64,000 nucleotides of DNA. Origin: JAKEFM01 sp035695825 (GTDB lineage Bacteria > Planctomycetota > UBA1135 > JAKEFM01). The notes beneath the pieces were generated by a model. That model ran no database searches, had not been told where the DNA came from, and worked only from the letters and a program-made list of their open reading frames with translations. The position numbers were made by a program, and so were the translations under genes. The number at the start of each line of letters is the position of its first letter. Positions within the stretch are counted from its first letter, which is position 1. The DNA is taken from positions 124,001 to 188,000 of the forward strand of contig DASRRH010000034.1 in assembly GCA_035695825.1 (NCBI GenBank), given 5' to 3'. This document shows, piece after piece, positions 18,001 to 25,688 of this stretch.

Positions 18001-18515
18001 CGGCCTCCAACGTGAACGTCTTCCTGGTTCCGGCGGCTTCGGACCGGGTGCCCGCGTTTCTCCTGTCGGGGGGCCAGACCGGCGGCGACGGGCTCGCCCG
18101 CATCGCGGGGATCGTTCCGGGAGTCTACGTCGTCGGGGTTCACGCGTCCGACTACGGAGTGTCCCCGTCCGAGGAGAAGCGGGTCCGGGCCGGGGAAGAG
18201 ACGGAGTTTCGCGTCGACCTCGTGCGCGGCACGACGGTCTGGTTCCGCTTCGTCGGCGCGGACGGGGGGCGCGTCGACTTCCCGCGCGTCGACCTGCGCG
18301 ACGCGCAGGGGAGGACGATCTGGCCCTCGTTCGAAAGAGGCTCGGAGACGGATCTCGACGCGTCCGTGACCGTGCGCGCGGTCCTCTGCCCGGGGGAGTA
18401 CCGACTGAAAGCGGGAGCTCGGGGCTACCGCGAGAGGGACGTCCCCGTGCGCGTCGAGCCGGGCGTCCCACAGGAGATCGAGGTGAGGCTCGAGCACGCG
18501 GAGCCGCCGAAGTAG
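15093..18515 (+). CDS. Surface protein of carboxypeptidase-regulatory-like repeats
   Basis: An 1140-aa protein with one N-terminal membrane helix (about residues 8-24, LLAAAAVLLTLLAVFGL) and then extracytoplasmic beta-sandwich repeats of the CarboxypepD_reg/DUF4480-like type. The repeating pattern is 'G.V.....g.pv.gA.V......d....T...G.F.i.gl.pG.y.l.....g', visible about ten times (for example GSFVLRGLPPGKYLAAAV and GSFRIGSLGPGEHFVTAAA). A distinctive segment, FAEPPKGGCTVKGRV, recurs nearly unchanged in the protein at 41137. No catalytic domain is seen. Such proteins are thought to be adhesive or structural cell-surface modules. Its N-terminal third is collinear with the truncated gene just downstream. 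Confidence 0.85.
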   Translation: MKRARWSLLAAAAVLLTLLAVFGLKGRPWSRSSLSLAERPPLLTEGRNVGVPLPDRPGGRLSESTSGEEVGGTRTRTPGDRKKTLLVQGRLVARDGGPPPADALVSIRTDDPEIDFPEVAARLGGRRALLEAFGSEGMNEWQEETGGIRPAIGGTARSDGSFSIPLPPHLPKFRVEVEADFAFAEPSERFALSSPEVESGLTVVVSRAGKVEGSVRGLDGNPLSGARVVLGRVPRSGSDSRVSRCDAGGSFVLRGLPPGKYLAAAVSEGFAPAVRTGIGVHAREVARVDFGLGSESSIRGRVVDDAGHGVPGARVRAWATDDSLNPLDDAPVPYGRAVTDAEGSFRIGSLGPGEHFVTAAAEGLVPSQGFDVDVPGAGVVEGIEIVLEAGRALGGKVVGWDGKPVAGARIAASMDYTATRRKYGDRSVRWTREPVCTSEDGSFRIAGLGEAVFVVVASHPEQGAAGLSGVETGRENLLLTLQSRGGVAGSVREAQGGAPVRAFTVAVEIVGSSWAVGVVVPFDFPARAVESEDGSFELIGMPPGRIGLRLSAQGFVDERVLDIEVKSGEVTRGVEVQLRRAGSIRGKVVEKGAGAPVPGAEVGWFPDGVEPRREWFRGKAVSGSDGSFALTGVEPGKVRLRGSGEDLLAAKAGPFEVRAGETLEGIVLAISRGGGVDGYAIAPDGFSYAGAGAEADPIGPGDIGKAEVGEGGYFRVAGLPAGRYFVRVYPPSSAEIEDMREHHRRTLRGVVRVEVGRIARVQFAEPPKGGCTVKGRVLRGKEGVADASLSLVPNWVDESAEATDLYRDRWETETGVDGSYRLERVPAGEATLRVVDRADLAFPLRVPEASEFVLDVPLPSGAIEGRILRASDRSPLVDAFVSVSRPGPPEAPVAGTRAGVDGRYRIGDLSPGAYLLGVGPPTPSQPEGATLAPEIGRRVEVGEGGPSVVDFLLAPGGSARVLVRDPEGQPASNVNVFLVPAASDRVPAFLLSGGQTGGDGLARIAGIVPGVYVVGVHASDYGVSPSEEKRVRAGEETEFRVDLVRGTTVWFRFVGADGGRVDFPRVDLRDAQGRTIWPSFERGSETDLDASVTVRAVLCPGEYRLKAGARGYRERDVPVRVEPGVPQEIEVRLEHAEPPK

Positions 18516-18520
18516 GATCC

Positions 18521-19576
18521 GTGGGGAAGCGGTGGAAGGCGGTCGCGGGCCTCGTCGCGGGGATCCTCGTCGCCGTGGCGGGGCTCGTCGCGTTCATAGG
18601 GAGTGGGGAACGGACCAGCCCCGAGCTCGCGGCCGCCGCGTCGCGGCCCGCCGATCTCGCGGAACCGGGCGCTTCGGACGTCGCGCCTTCGCGGACCGAG
18701 GACACGGGCACAGGAGCGGCGGAACGACGTGCGTCCGAGGCCCCCGGCGCGGCCTACGTCCGCGGCCGGGTCGTGCTCCGGGGAACGGGCGAGCCGGTCG
18801 CCGGCGCGACGGTGACGGTGTTGACCGGCGTCGACCAGGTCGACTTCCCGGAGACGGCGGCGCAGATCGGTCCCCCCGAAGAGGTCGCGAACGTTCGGGC
18901 ACGCAGGATCCACCAGGAGCGGCTCGACGAGATCGGCGGATGGAAGCCCGCGCGCATCGGAGCGACGACGTCAGACGGATCCTTCGCGATCGGAGTCCCC
19001 CCGGATCTCGCCTCGTTCGGCTTTGCGGTCGAGGCGGAGGGCGCGGTCTACGAGGACAATCGGCGATTCTTGCTCGCCGGCCCGGGGGGGAAGGGAGGGA
19101 TCGTGCTCGAGGTCGAGCCGGCCGGGTCGGTCGAGGGGACGCTCCGCGACAGCGCCGGAAGCCCGGTCTCCTCCGGCTTCGTCCTCCTCTCGGGCGACGT
19201 GCGCGCGGGCTCTTCCGTCACGCGGAGCGCGAGAGGCGACGCGGCAGGACGCTTCTCCTTCCGCGGCGTGCGCCCCGGGACCTGGTGGATCGCAGCGCGC
19301 GGAAGGGGCTGCGCGCCGATCCATCGCGGTGGCGTCGACGTCCGCGCCGGAGAGAAGACGCGGGTCGACCTCGTCCTCGGGGCCGAGTCCGCCGTCTCGG
19401 GCGTCGTCGTCGACGAACGGGGGAACGGGATTGCGGGGGCGCGGGTGAGCGTGCACCAGTGGGCCTCCCTCACGATGGGGCCCTTCCTCCTCTTCGCTTC
19501 CCGTTCGACCCGGACCGACGCGGAGGGGCGGTTCAGGGTCGGCTCGCTCGCGGCGGGCAGACGCGATGGACGGTGA
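18521..19576 (+). pseudogene. Truncated tandem paralogue of the repeat surface protein
   Basis: A 351-residue reading frame from GTG at 18521, five bases after the previous stop. It has an N-terminal membrane helix (VAGLVAGILVAVAGLVAFIG) and is collinear with roughly the first 350 residues of the gene at 15093: the 'DFPE' strand (VDQVDFPETAAQIG versus PEIDFPEVAARLG), KVEG/SVEG strands, and GRFRVGSLAAG versus GSFRIGSLGPG. It then ends abruptly at AAGRRDGR, in the middle of a repeat. I see no continuation in the other two frames of the 213-base gap that follows. It is either a decayed duplicate or a short expressed version; I favour decay. Confidence 0.6.
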
Positions 19577-19789
19577 CCGTCCGGTAGGTGGGAGGCGAGG
19601 AACGACCCGGGCACGGCCGTGGCGGACGCCCCGTGGGGAGCCGACCTCGGACGAGATCGGGTGGATCCCTGGGCGAAGTCGGGTGCGACGAGGATCAAGG
19701 AGCCCGGTCCGGGGATCGGGCCGAAGGCCGCGCCCGCCTTGTGGCCCCGCACTCGCTCCGGCTACGATCTACCCACGGCGCCGCGCGCG
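19577..19789 (+). other. Intergenic region before hpt
   Basis: No supported gene. A TACGAT box at 19763-19768, 21 bases before the hpt ATG, may be the -10 of that operon. The left part probably holds debris of the truncated paralogue, but I could not recognise repeat motifs in any frame. Confidence 0.4.
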
Positions 19790-20359
19790 ATGGAGAAAGA
19801 CGTCTCGAGGGTCCTCCTCACGGAGGAGGAGATCCGCGCGGGCCTCAGGCGCGTGGCGGGGGAGATCACGGAGGAGTATCGGGGAGGAGACCTCGCCGTG
19901 GTCGCCGTCCTCCACGGCTCGTGCGTCTTCGTCGCCGACCTGATCCGGCTCCTCCCGATCCCCCTCACCCTCGAGTTCGTCGCCTGCGCTTCCTACGGGG
20001 ACGGGACCCTCTCCTCGGGGGAGGTCCGGCTGACCTTCATCCCGGGCGCCGAGGACTTCGCGGGCCGCCGCGTCCTCCTCGTCGACGACATCCTCGACAC
20101 GGGGCGAACCCTCGCCCGCGTCCGGGAGGCGCTCCGCGAGCGCGGCGCCGCCGACGTGCGGACCTGCGTCTTCCTCGACAAGCCCGCGCGGCGGCTCGTT
20201 CGGATCCGCCCCGACTTCCGCGGCTTCGAGGTCGAGGACGTCTTCGTCGTCGGGTACGGGCTCGACTTCGCCGGGCGCTACCGCAACCTCCCCTTCCTCG
20301 CCGCGCTGAAGCCCGAGGTCTACGCCGCGCGGCACGCCTCGCCGGAGCCGCGGGGATAG
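19790..20359 (+). CDS. hpt: Hypoxanthine-guanine phosphoribosyltransferase
   Basis: Salvages hypoxanthine or guanine to IMP or GMP using PRPP. The 189-aa protein starts MEKDVSRVLLTEEEI, which is the usual HPRT N-terminus, so the ATG at 19790 is preferred over upstream starts in frame. The PRPP-binding loop VLLVDDILDTGRTL is intact, preceded by VVAVLHGSCVFVADLIRLL. The C-terminal VGYGLDFAGRYRNLPFLA is the purine-binding hood. It leads a likely operon with the RluA-type, truD and mtnP genes. Confidence 0.95.
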   Translation: MEKDVSRVLLTEEEIRAGLRRVAGEITEEYRGGDLAVVAVLHGSCVFVADLIRLLPIPLTLEFVACASYGDGTLSSGEVRLTFIPGAEDFAGRRVLLVDDILDTGRTLARVREALRERGAADVRTCVFLDKPARRLVRIRPDFRGFEVEDVFVVGYGLDFAGRYRNLPFLAALKPEVYAARHASPEPRG

Positions 20360-20403
20360 ACTCTCCCTCCGCGGCGCGCCGGTCGCGCCGCGCCTTCCCC
20401 GCC

Positions 20404-21381
20404 GTGAGAGAGTCGCTCACCGTCCCCCCCCAGCACCACGGGATCGCGCTCGACCGCTTCCTCGCCCTGCGGTTCCCGAGGGTCCCGCGCGCGCAGCTGC
20501 GGGCGCTCCTGCGCCGGGGGGCGGTCCGCGTCGACGGGGTCGTCCACAACGGCGGGCGAGCGCTCCGGCGCTTCGCCTTGGTCGAGATCGACGGGGGGGA
20601 GGAGGCGTGGCGCGAGCGGCGGGAGCCCCCTCCGACCTTCGAGGTCCTCCGGGAGACCGGCTCGGTCCTCTTCGTATCGAAGCCTCCGGGGATCGCCGTC
20701 TCCGCGGAGCGGTGGGCGAAGGAGGCCCCCCACCTCCTCGGGATGCTCCGGGAGCGCTTCGGGGAGGAATCGGGAGGGAGCCTTCGTCCGAGGCTCGCGC
20801 ACCGGCTCGATCGCGACACGAGCGGGGTGCTCGCCGTCGCCCTCACCGGCGAGGCGGAGAGGGAGCTGCGGACGCAGTTCGAGGACCGGGAGGCCGAGAA
20901 GACCTATCTCGCCCTCGTCGACGGCGAAGTTCCGGGCGAGGAAGGAACCGTCGACCTCCCGCTCGGGGAGGACCCGCGGCGGCTGGGACGGATGCAGGTC
21001 GACCGGGAGGGGAAGGAAGCGTTCACGGCCTATCGGGTCGAGGAGCGCTTCCGCGGGTTCACGTGGCTGCGGGTCCGCCCGAGGACGGGGCGCACGCACC
21101 AGATCCGGGTCCACCTCGCCGCCCGGGGCTTCCCGCTCTCCGTCGACCCTCTCTACGGCCGCAGGGACGCGCTCTTCCTGTCCGAGGTGAAACCGGGGTA
21201 CAAGCGCAAGCCCGGCGGCGCGGAGAGGCCGCTCCTCTCCCGGACGGCGCTCCACGCCCTCTCCCTCGCCGTCCGGGTCGGAGGGGAGAGGGTCGAGGTC
21301 GAGTGCCCCCTCCCCGAGGACCTCGGGAGGGTGCTCCGCGAGCTCCGCCGCCACCGCCCGAAGGGGGGAGCAAGGCCGTGA
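20404..21381 (+). CDS. RluA-family 23S rRNA/tRNA pseudouridine synthase
   Basis: Isomerises uridine to pseudouridine in structured RNA. The 325-aa protein has an N-terminal S4 RNA-binding domain (ALDRFLALRFPRVPRAQLRALLRRG, RVDGVVHNGG) and the catalytic domain with the active-site Asp in PRLAHRLDRDTSGVLAVAL. Later motifs are EKTYLALVDG and RPRTGRTHQIRVHLAARGFPL. Start taken as GTG at 20404 because the conserved region begins within ten residues. Which RNA site it modifies (RluC/RluD type) cannot be told from sequence alone. The stop overlaps truD as GTGA. Confidence 0.93.
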   Translation: MRESLTVPPQHHGIALDRFLALRFPRVPRAQLRALLRRGAVRVDGVVHNGGRALRRFALVEIDGGEEAWRERREPPPTFEVLRETGSVLFVSKPPGIAVSAERWAKEAPHLLGMLRERFGEESGGSLRPRLAHRLDRDTSGVLAVALTGEAERELRTQFEDREAEKTYLALVDGEVPGEEGTVDLPLGEDPRRLGRMQVDREGKEAFTAYRVEERFRGFTWLRVRPRTGRTHQIRVHLAARGFPLSVDPLYGRRDALFLSEVKPGYKRKPGGAERPLLSRTALHALSLAVRVGGERVEVECPLPEDLGRVLRELRRHRPKGGARP

Positions 21382-22679
21382 GGCTCAAGGCGCGGCCCGA
21401 GGACTTCCGCGTCGTCGAGCTTCTCGACCCCACGTTCCTCGGGGAAGGCCCCTACGCCGTCTACCGGGTCGTCAAGGAGAAGTGGACGACTCTCGAGGTC
21501 CTCGGCCGGCTCGCCCGGGAGGCGGGGGTGGAGAAGTCCGCGGTTGCGTACGCGGGGATGAAGGACCGTCAGGGGATTGCCGTCCAACACTTCTCGGTCG
21601 AGGGGGGCCGCCGGATCGCGTTGCGCGAGGAGGGGCTCCTCGTCCGCTTCCTCGGGCCGGCCCCGCGCCCGATCGGCCCGCCGGCGAGCCGAGGGAACGC
21701 CTTCGAGATCGTCGCGCGCGCCCTCGGCCAGGAGGATCTCGCGCGCCTGCGCGCGAACCTCCTGCAGGTCCGTTCGGGGGGACTCCCGAATTACTTCGAC
21801 GACCAGCGGTTCGGCTGCCTGCGGCACGGGCAGGGGTTCGTCGCGAAGGACCTCCTCGAGGGCAACGTCGAGCGCGCGCTGCGCCAGCTCGTCGCCGCCC
21901 CCTCGCCGTTCGACGATCCGGAGACGGGGGGCTTCAAGGCGGCGCTGCGCCGCGCCTGGGGGGACTGGGAGCGATGCACGAAGATCGCGCGGCCGCGCGA
22001 GCACTTCTCTCTCTTCCGGCACCTCGCCTCCGCCCCGGGCGACTTCCGCGGCGCATTCGCCTTCGTCGCGCAGCGCCTGCGCGTCCTCCACCTCCACGCC
22101 TTCCAGTCCCACCTCTGGAACCACGCGCTCGGCCACCACCTCCGCGGCCTCGTCCCCCCCGGAGACCGCGTGTTCCTCCGGAGCGACGACGGGCCGCTCC
22201 TCTGTCCGCGGAGGCTCCCGGTGCCGCCCCTCGCGCGCCTCGATCGTCTCTCGTTCCCGCTTCCGGCTCCCGACTCGGTCGTTCCGGACGCCTCCGTCCG
22301 CCGCGCCCTCGACGAGGCCCTGGCCGCCGAAGGCCTGACGCTCGATCGCCTCCAAGTCGAAGGGATTCCCGGCTTCGCGTTCAAGGCTGAGGGGCGGGCC
22401 GCGTGGCTGCGCCCCGGCCATCTCCGCGTGCGGCCGGCGCAGGGGGACGAGCTCGCGCGCGGGAAGTGGAGGGTGACCCTCCGCTTCGATCTGCCGCGCG
22501 GAGCCTACGCAACGCTCGTGCTCAAGCGCCTCTTCGCCCCCCTCGGGCCGGAGCCGCGCGACGCCCGGATCGGCCCGGCCCTGCGCGTCTCGGGGGAGCT
22601 CCCCGCCTCCCTCCACCCGCACCCGCCTTCGGGCCCGCGCTCGCTAGAATCCCGCGCGCCGCGGGGAGCCCCCTCCTGA
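21378..22679 (+). CDS. truD: tRNA pseudouridine synthase TruD
   Basis: Makes pseudouridine 13 in tRNA-Glu. The 433-aa protein starts VRLKARPEDFRVVE, the standard TruD opening, from a GTG that overlaps the previous stop. The catalytic Asp lies in SAVAYAGMKDRQGIAVQHFSV and the second motif is GLPNYFDDQRFG. The TRUD insertion follows, with the conserved LHLHAFQSHLWNHAL. Expression is probably coupled to the RluA-type gene, so two pseudouridine synthases are co-produced. Confidence 0.95.
   Translation: MRLKARPEDFRVVELLDPTFLGEGPYAVYRVVKEKWTTLEVLGRLAREAGVEKSAVAYAGMKDRQGIAVQHFSVEGGRRIALREEGLLVRFLGPAPRPIGPPASRGNAFEIVARALGQEDLARLRANLLQVRSGGLPNYFDDQRFGCLRHGQGFVAKDLLEGNVERALRQLVAAPSPFDDPETGGFKAALRRAWGDWERCTKIARPREHFSLFRHLASAPGDFRGAFAFVAQRLRVLHLHAFQSHLWNHALGHHLRGLVPPGDRVFLRSDDGPLLCPRRLPVPPLARLDRLSFPLPAPDSVVPDASVRRALDEALAAEGLTLDRLQVEGIPGFAFKAEGRAAWLRPGHLRVRPAQGDELARGKWRVTLRFDLPRGAYATLVLKRLFAPLGPEPRDARIGPALRVSGELPASLHPHPPSGPRSLESRAPRGAPS
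22645..22650 (+). promoter_or_regulatory. -10 box (TAGAAT) inside the end of truD, before mtnP
   Basis: TAGAAT in the octamer CTAGAATC (22644-22651) lies within the last codons of truD and 31 bases before the mtnP start. It would give a short leader carrying GGGGAG at 22663-22668. It suggests mtnP has its own promoter. Confidence 0.4.
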
Positions 22680-22681
22680 AG

Positions 22682-23623
22682 TTGGAACCGGCGATCGGCG
22701 TCCTCGGAGGTTCGGGCCTCTACGAGTTCGAAGGGCTCAAGGAGGTCCGCGCCGTGAGCGTGAGGACCCCGTTCGGGGCCCCCTCCGGCCCGATCGTGAC
22801 CGGAACCCTGAACGGGACGCGGCTCGCGTTCCTCGCCCGGCACGGCCGCGGGCATCGCCTCCTCCCGACCGAGATCCCTTTCCGCGCGAACGTCTGGGCG
22901 CTGAAGTCGATCGGGGTCGAGAGGATCCTCTCCGTCTCCGCCGTCGGCTCGATGCGGGAGGACATCAAGCCCGGGGACTTCGTGATCGTCGACCAGTTCT
23001 TCGACCGCACCCGCCAGCGACCGAGCACCTTCTTCGGCCGGGGCCTCGTCGCGCACGTGCGCTTCGCCGACCCGGTCTGCGCCAAGCTCGCGCGCGCCGT
23101 GATCGACTCGGCGGGGCCGCTCGGGCTGCGCGCGCATCCGGGAGGGACCTACCTCTGCATGGAGGGGCCGGCCTTCTCGACGCGCGCCGAGGCCCGGATC
23201 TACCGGCAGTGGGGGGTCGACGTCGTCGGGATGACGAACCTCCAGGAGGCGAAGCTCGCGCGGGAGGCGGAGATCTGCTACGCGACGATCGCGATGGCGA
23301 CGGACTACGACTGCTGGCACGAGACGGAGGAGGACGTGTCGGTCGAGGCGGTGCTGCGGGTGCTTCGCGAGAACGTCGCGAACGTGAGGCGCCTGATCGC
23401 CGCGGCCCTGCCGAAGGTCCCGCGCCGGCGGGCCTGCCCCTGCGTGGGCGCTCTCAAGGACGCGATCCTGACGGCGCCCGAGGCGATCCCTCCCGCGACG
23501 CGGCGGAGGCTCGATCTCCTCGTCGGGAAGTACCTCTCGGGGGGGGTGAAGGCAACGACCTCGAAAGGGCGCCCCCGGCCCGTGGCCGCCCGCGCGAAGG
23601 GGTCGTCGAAGGCCGCGGGGTGA
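22682..23623 (+). CDS. mtnP: S-methyl-5'-thioadenosine phosphorylase
   Basis: Cleaves methylthioadenosine with phosphate to adenine and methylthioribose-1-phosphate in methionine salvage. Motifs: IGVLGGSGLYEFEG, FLARHGRGHRLLPTEIPFRANVWALK, LCMEGPAFSTRAEARIYR, VVGMTNLQEAKLAREAEICYATIAM and the adenine-specific TDYDCWHETEEDVSVE. Length is 313 aa with a basic Lys/Arg/Ala tail of about 30 residues that is longer than usual. Start taken as TTG at 22682; a CTG at 22676 overlapping the truD stop is possible. Confidence 0.94.
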   Translation: MEPAIGVLGGSGLYEFEGLKEVRAVSVRTPFGAPSGPIVTGTLNGTRLAFLARHGRGHRLLPTEIPFRANVWALKSIGVERILSVSAVGSMREDIKPGDFVIVDQFFDRTRQRPSTFFGRGLVAHVRFADPVCAKLARAVIDSAGPLGLRAHPGGTYLCMEGPAFSTRAEARIYRQWGVDVVGMTNLQEAKLAREAEICYATIAMATDYDCWHETEEDVSVEAVLRVLRENVANVRRLIAAALPKVPRRRACPCVGALKDAILTAPEAIPPATRRRLDLLVGKYLSGGVKATTSKGRPRPVAARAKGSSKAAG

Positions 23624-24022
23624 CCCGCGCGGCCCGGAGAAGCCCTCCCGGCCTCGCAGGCTCGGCGGTTGGCGAGGGAACCTCCTCCGCGGTGCCCCCG
23701 TCCTAGGGACGTTCGTCCGATCGCCGCTCTTTGGAAGCTCCCAGCGGGCCGCTCCCCGAGCCAGGGGGAGAAGCGCCGCGGGCCCCGTTCGACCCAGACC
23801 CTTGGCCCGCGGAGCGCTCCCTCGGCGCGGTCGCGTGGAACCCGGACGCAGTGGGGGGACCCCGGCGGGCCCGCAGCGTGACCCACGGCGTGACCCACGG
23901 CGTGAATCGGGGGGCGGCCCTTCTTCCCGGGCGCCGCGCTTGTTCCTGCCCCACAGGCGCGGCGCCCGCTTCTCGCTCTCGGTGCTAGACTCGCGCGCGC
24001 CGGCCCTCCGAGGAGAAGCGCC
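23624..24022 (+). other. Intergenic region with a short tandem repeat
   Basis: About 400 bases without a gene I can support. A 12-base unit GCGTGACCCACG is repeated exactly twice at 23876-23899 and then begins a third time. A TAGACT box at 23986-23991 followed by GAGGAGA (about 24010) likely serves the TTG start of the next gene at 24023. No tRNA cloverleaf is seen. Confidence 0.5.
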
Positions 24023-25117
24023 TTGATCCTCCCGCCCGTCTCGCGTCGCGAGTTTCTCTCCGCCGCGGCCGCCGCCGGCGTGGCGACCGCGCTGCGGTCC
24101 CGGCCTGAAGCCTCCGCCCCGTCTGCCGCACGCGGGGCCCTCGTCGTCGGGAGCGCGAACGGCGCAAAGGAGTTGGGGGGGACGAGCGCGGTGGCGAAGG
24201 CCTACGCGATCGCCTCCGGCGGAGGCGATCCGCTGGAGGCCGCCGTCGAGGGGGTCGTCCTCCTCGAGCTCGATCCGACGGACCACTCCGTCGGGCTCGG
24301 GGGCCTTCCGAACGAGGAGGGGGTCGTCGAGCTCGACGCCTCCGTCATGCACGGGCCGCGGTGCACCGCGGGCGCGGTCGCGGCGCTGCGGAACGTCGCG
24401 ACGCCGTCGCGGGTCGCCCGCAAGGTGATGGAGCGCTCGGACCACGTGCTCCTCGTCGGCGAGGGAGCGCTGCGCTTCGCCCGGGCCCACGGGTTCGAGG
24501 AGCGCGACCTCCTCACCCCGGAGGCGCGCGAGATCTGGCTCCACTGGAAGGAGACCCTCTCCCGGAGGGATGACTGGCTCGAGCCGGACCCCGACACGGC
24601 CTCGAAGGTGGTCGAGGAGGAGAGCGGCCACCGCGCGCCGGGGACCGTCCACCTCTCCGTCCGCACGGCCGCCGGCGACCTCGCCGGGTGCACCTCGACG
24701 AGCGGCCTCGCCTTCAAGCTCCCCGGACGCGTGGGCGACTCCCCTCTCCTCGGCTGCGGCCTCTACGTGGACAACGAGGTCGGCTCCGCCGGCTCGACCG
24801 GCCGCGGAGAAGCGGTCATCCTGGCCGGAGGCTCTCGGACCGCGATCGAGGCGATGCGGGGAGGCAAGGGGCCGCGCGAGGCCTGCCTCGCCACCCTCGA
24901 GCGCGTCGCGCGGATGACGCGCGCGAGCGCCCGGAAGGACCTGCTCGACGCGGACGGGCGGCCGAACTTCGACCTCCTCTTCTACGCCGTGAACAAGGCG
25001 GGGGAGTACGGCGCCGGCGCGATGTGGAGCGGGAGGAAGTTCGCCGTTTGCGATGAGAGAGGACCGCGCCTGGAGGAGGCGCTCCCCCTGTTCGACGGGA
25101 GGCCGAAGGCGGGGTGA
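24023..25117 (+). CDS. Tat-exported asparaginase / N4-(beta-N-acetylglucosaminyl)-L-asparaginase (Ntn hydrolase)
   Basis: A 364-aa member of asparaginase family 2. The N-terminus has a twin-arginine signal (SRREFLSAAAAAGVATAL, residues 7-24), so it is exported folded. The catalytic Thr is Thr208 in HRAPGTVHLSV, where the precursor cleaves itself between Gly and Thr. Substrate residues lie in GRVGDSPLLGCGLYVDN and GSAGSTGRGE; the N-terminal subunit has NEEGVVELDASVMHG. The family hydrolyses Asn-linked sugars, asparagine or isoaspartyl peptides; glycosylasparaginase is the closest in motif style. TTG start preceded by GAGGAGA. Confidence 0.9.
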   Translation: MILPPVSRREFLSAAAAAGVATALRSRPEASAPSAARGALVVGSANGAKELGGTSAVAKAYAIASGGGDPLEAAVEGVVLLELDPTDHSVGLGGLPNEEGVVELDASVMHGPRCTAGAVAALRNVATPSRVARKVMERSDHVLLVGEGALRFARAHGFEERDLLTPEAREIWLHWKETLSRRDDWLEPDPDTASKVVEEESGHRAPGTVHLSVRTAAGDLAGCTSTSGLAFKLPGRVGDSPLLGCGLYVDNEVGSAGSTGRGEAVILAGGSRTAIEAMRGGKGPREACLATLERVARMTRASARKDLLDADGRPNFDLLFYAVNKAGEYGAGAMWSGRKFAVCDERGPRLEEALPLFDGRPKAG

Positions 25118-25118
25118 G

Positions 25119-25688
25119 TCACGGAGCGGGGCGGGAGGAGGAGGGCGGAGTCGCGAGGCCCAGGGCGGCGAGCTCCTCGAGGTCGAGCGCGCGGTCGCCG
25201 TCCCGGTCGGCCAGGGCGAAGGCGGCACGGGCCGCCGACGTTGCCCCGATCTTCGCGAGGACCGGCTCGATCGGGATGCGCCCCGTCCGCGTCCGATCGA
25301 GCGGCGCGAGCCACGGGGGGAGGGGGCCTCGCGACCCACTCTCGGGAGGGGGGACGCGCAGCGGGAAGGGGGGCCCGGGAAGGGGCGCGCCCGCGCGCAG
25401 GTTCGTCCGGCAGCGTCGGGCGAACTCCTCGAGGGTCACTCGACCGTCCCGGTCGCGGTCGAAGCGCGCGAAGACCGCGCGGTCGAGCGACAGACACTCC
25501 TCCGCCTCGCGGAGGGAGATCCAGCCGTTTCGGTTGCGGTCCGCGAAACGGAATCGCGCCCGGACCTCTTCCTCTTCCAGCGCCGCGGGCGCGGAACCCT
25601 GAGCCGCCGCCCGCCGGGGCGTACCGATCCCGGCCGCGACGCCGAGGATCCCGGGGAGGATCGCGAGCGCCCGCATGGTCCCCTTCAT
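25119..25688 (-). CDS. Secreted EF-hand calcium-binding protein
   Basis: A 189-aa protein with an N-terminal signal peptide ending near residues 28-30 (AAAQG). Two clear EF-hand loops follow: DRNRNGWISLREAEE and DRDRDGRVTLEEF. A Pro-rich linker leads to a degenerate loop (DRTRTGRIPIEPVL) and a fourth good loop (DRDGDRALDLEEL). Calcium binding is expected in the periplasm or outside the cell. The ATG overlaps the stop of the NYN-like gene upstream (4 bases), so they are co-translated. The function of the pair is not known. Confidence 0.88.
   Translation of the reverse strand: MKGTMRALAILPGILGVAAGIGTPRRAAAQGSAPAALEEEEVRARFRFADRNRNGWISLREAEECLSLDRAVFARFDRDRDGRVTLEEFARRCRTNLRAGAPLPGPPFPLRVPPPESGSRGPLPPWLAPLDRTRTGRIPIEPVLAKIGATSAARAAFALADRDGDRALDLEELAALGLATPPSSSRPAP

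Noticed and set aside
14985..18497. A 1170-codon minus-strand open frame opposite the first repeat surface gene
   Set aside because: Same reason: compositionally biased shadow of the plus-strand gene, with no motif and no ribosome site.
23624..24022. tRNA or CRISPR content in the 400-base gap
   Set aside because: No cloverleaf arms or CCA-end pattern; the 12-base tandem repeat has no spacers and only two full copies.
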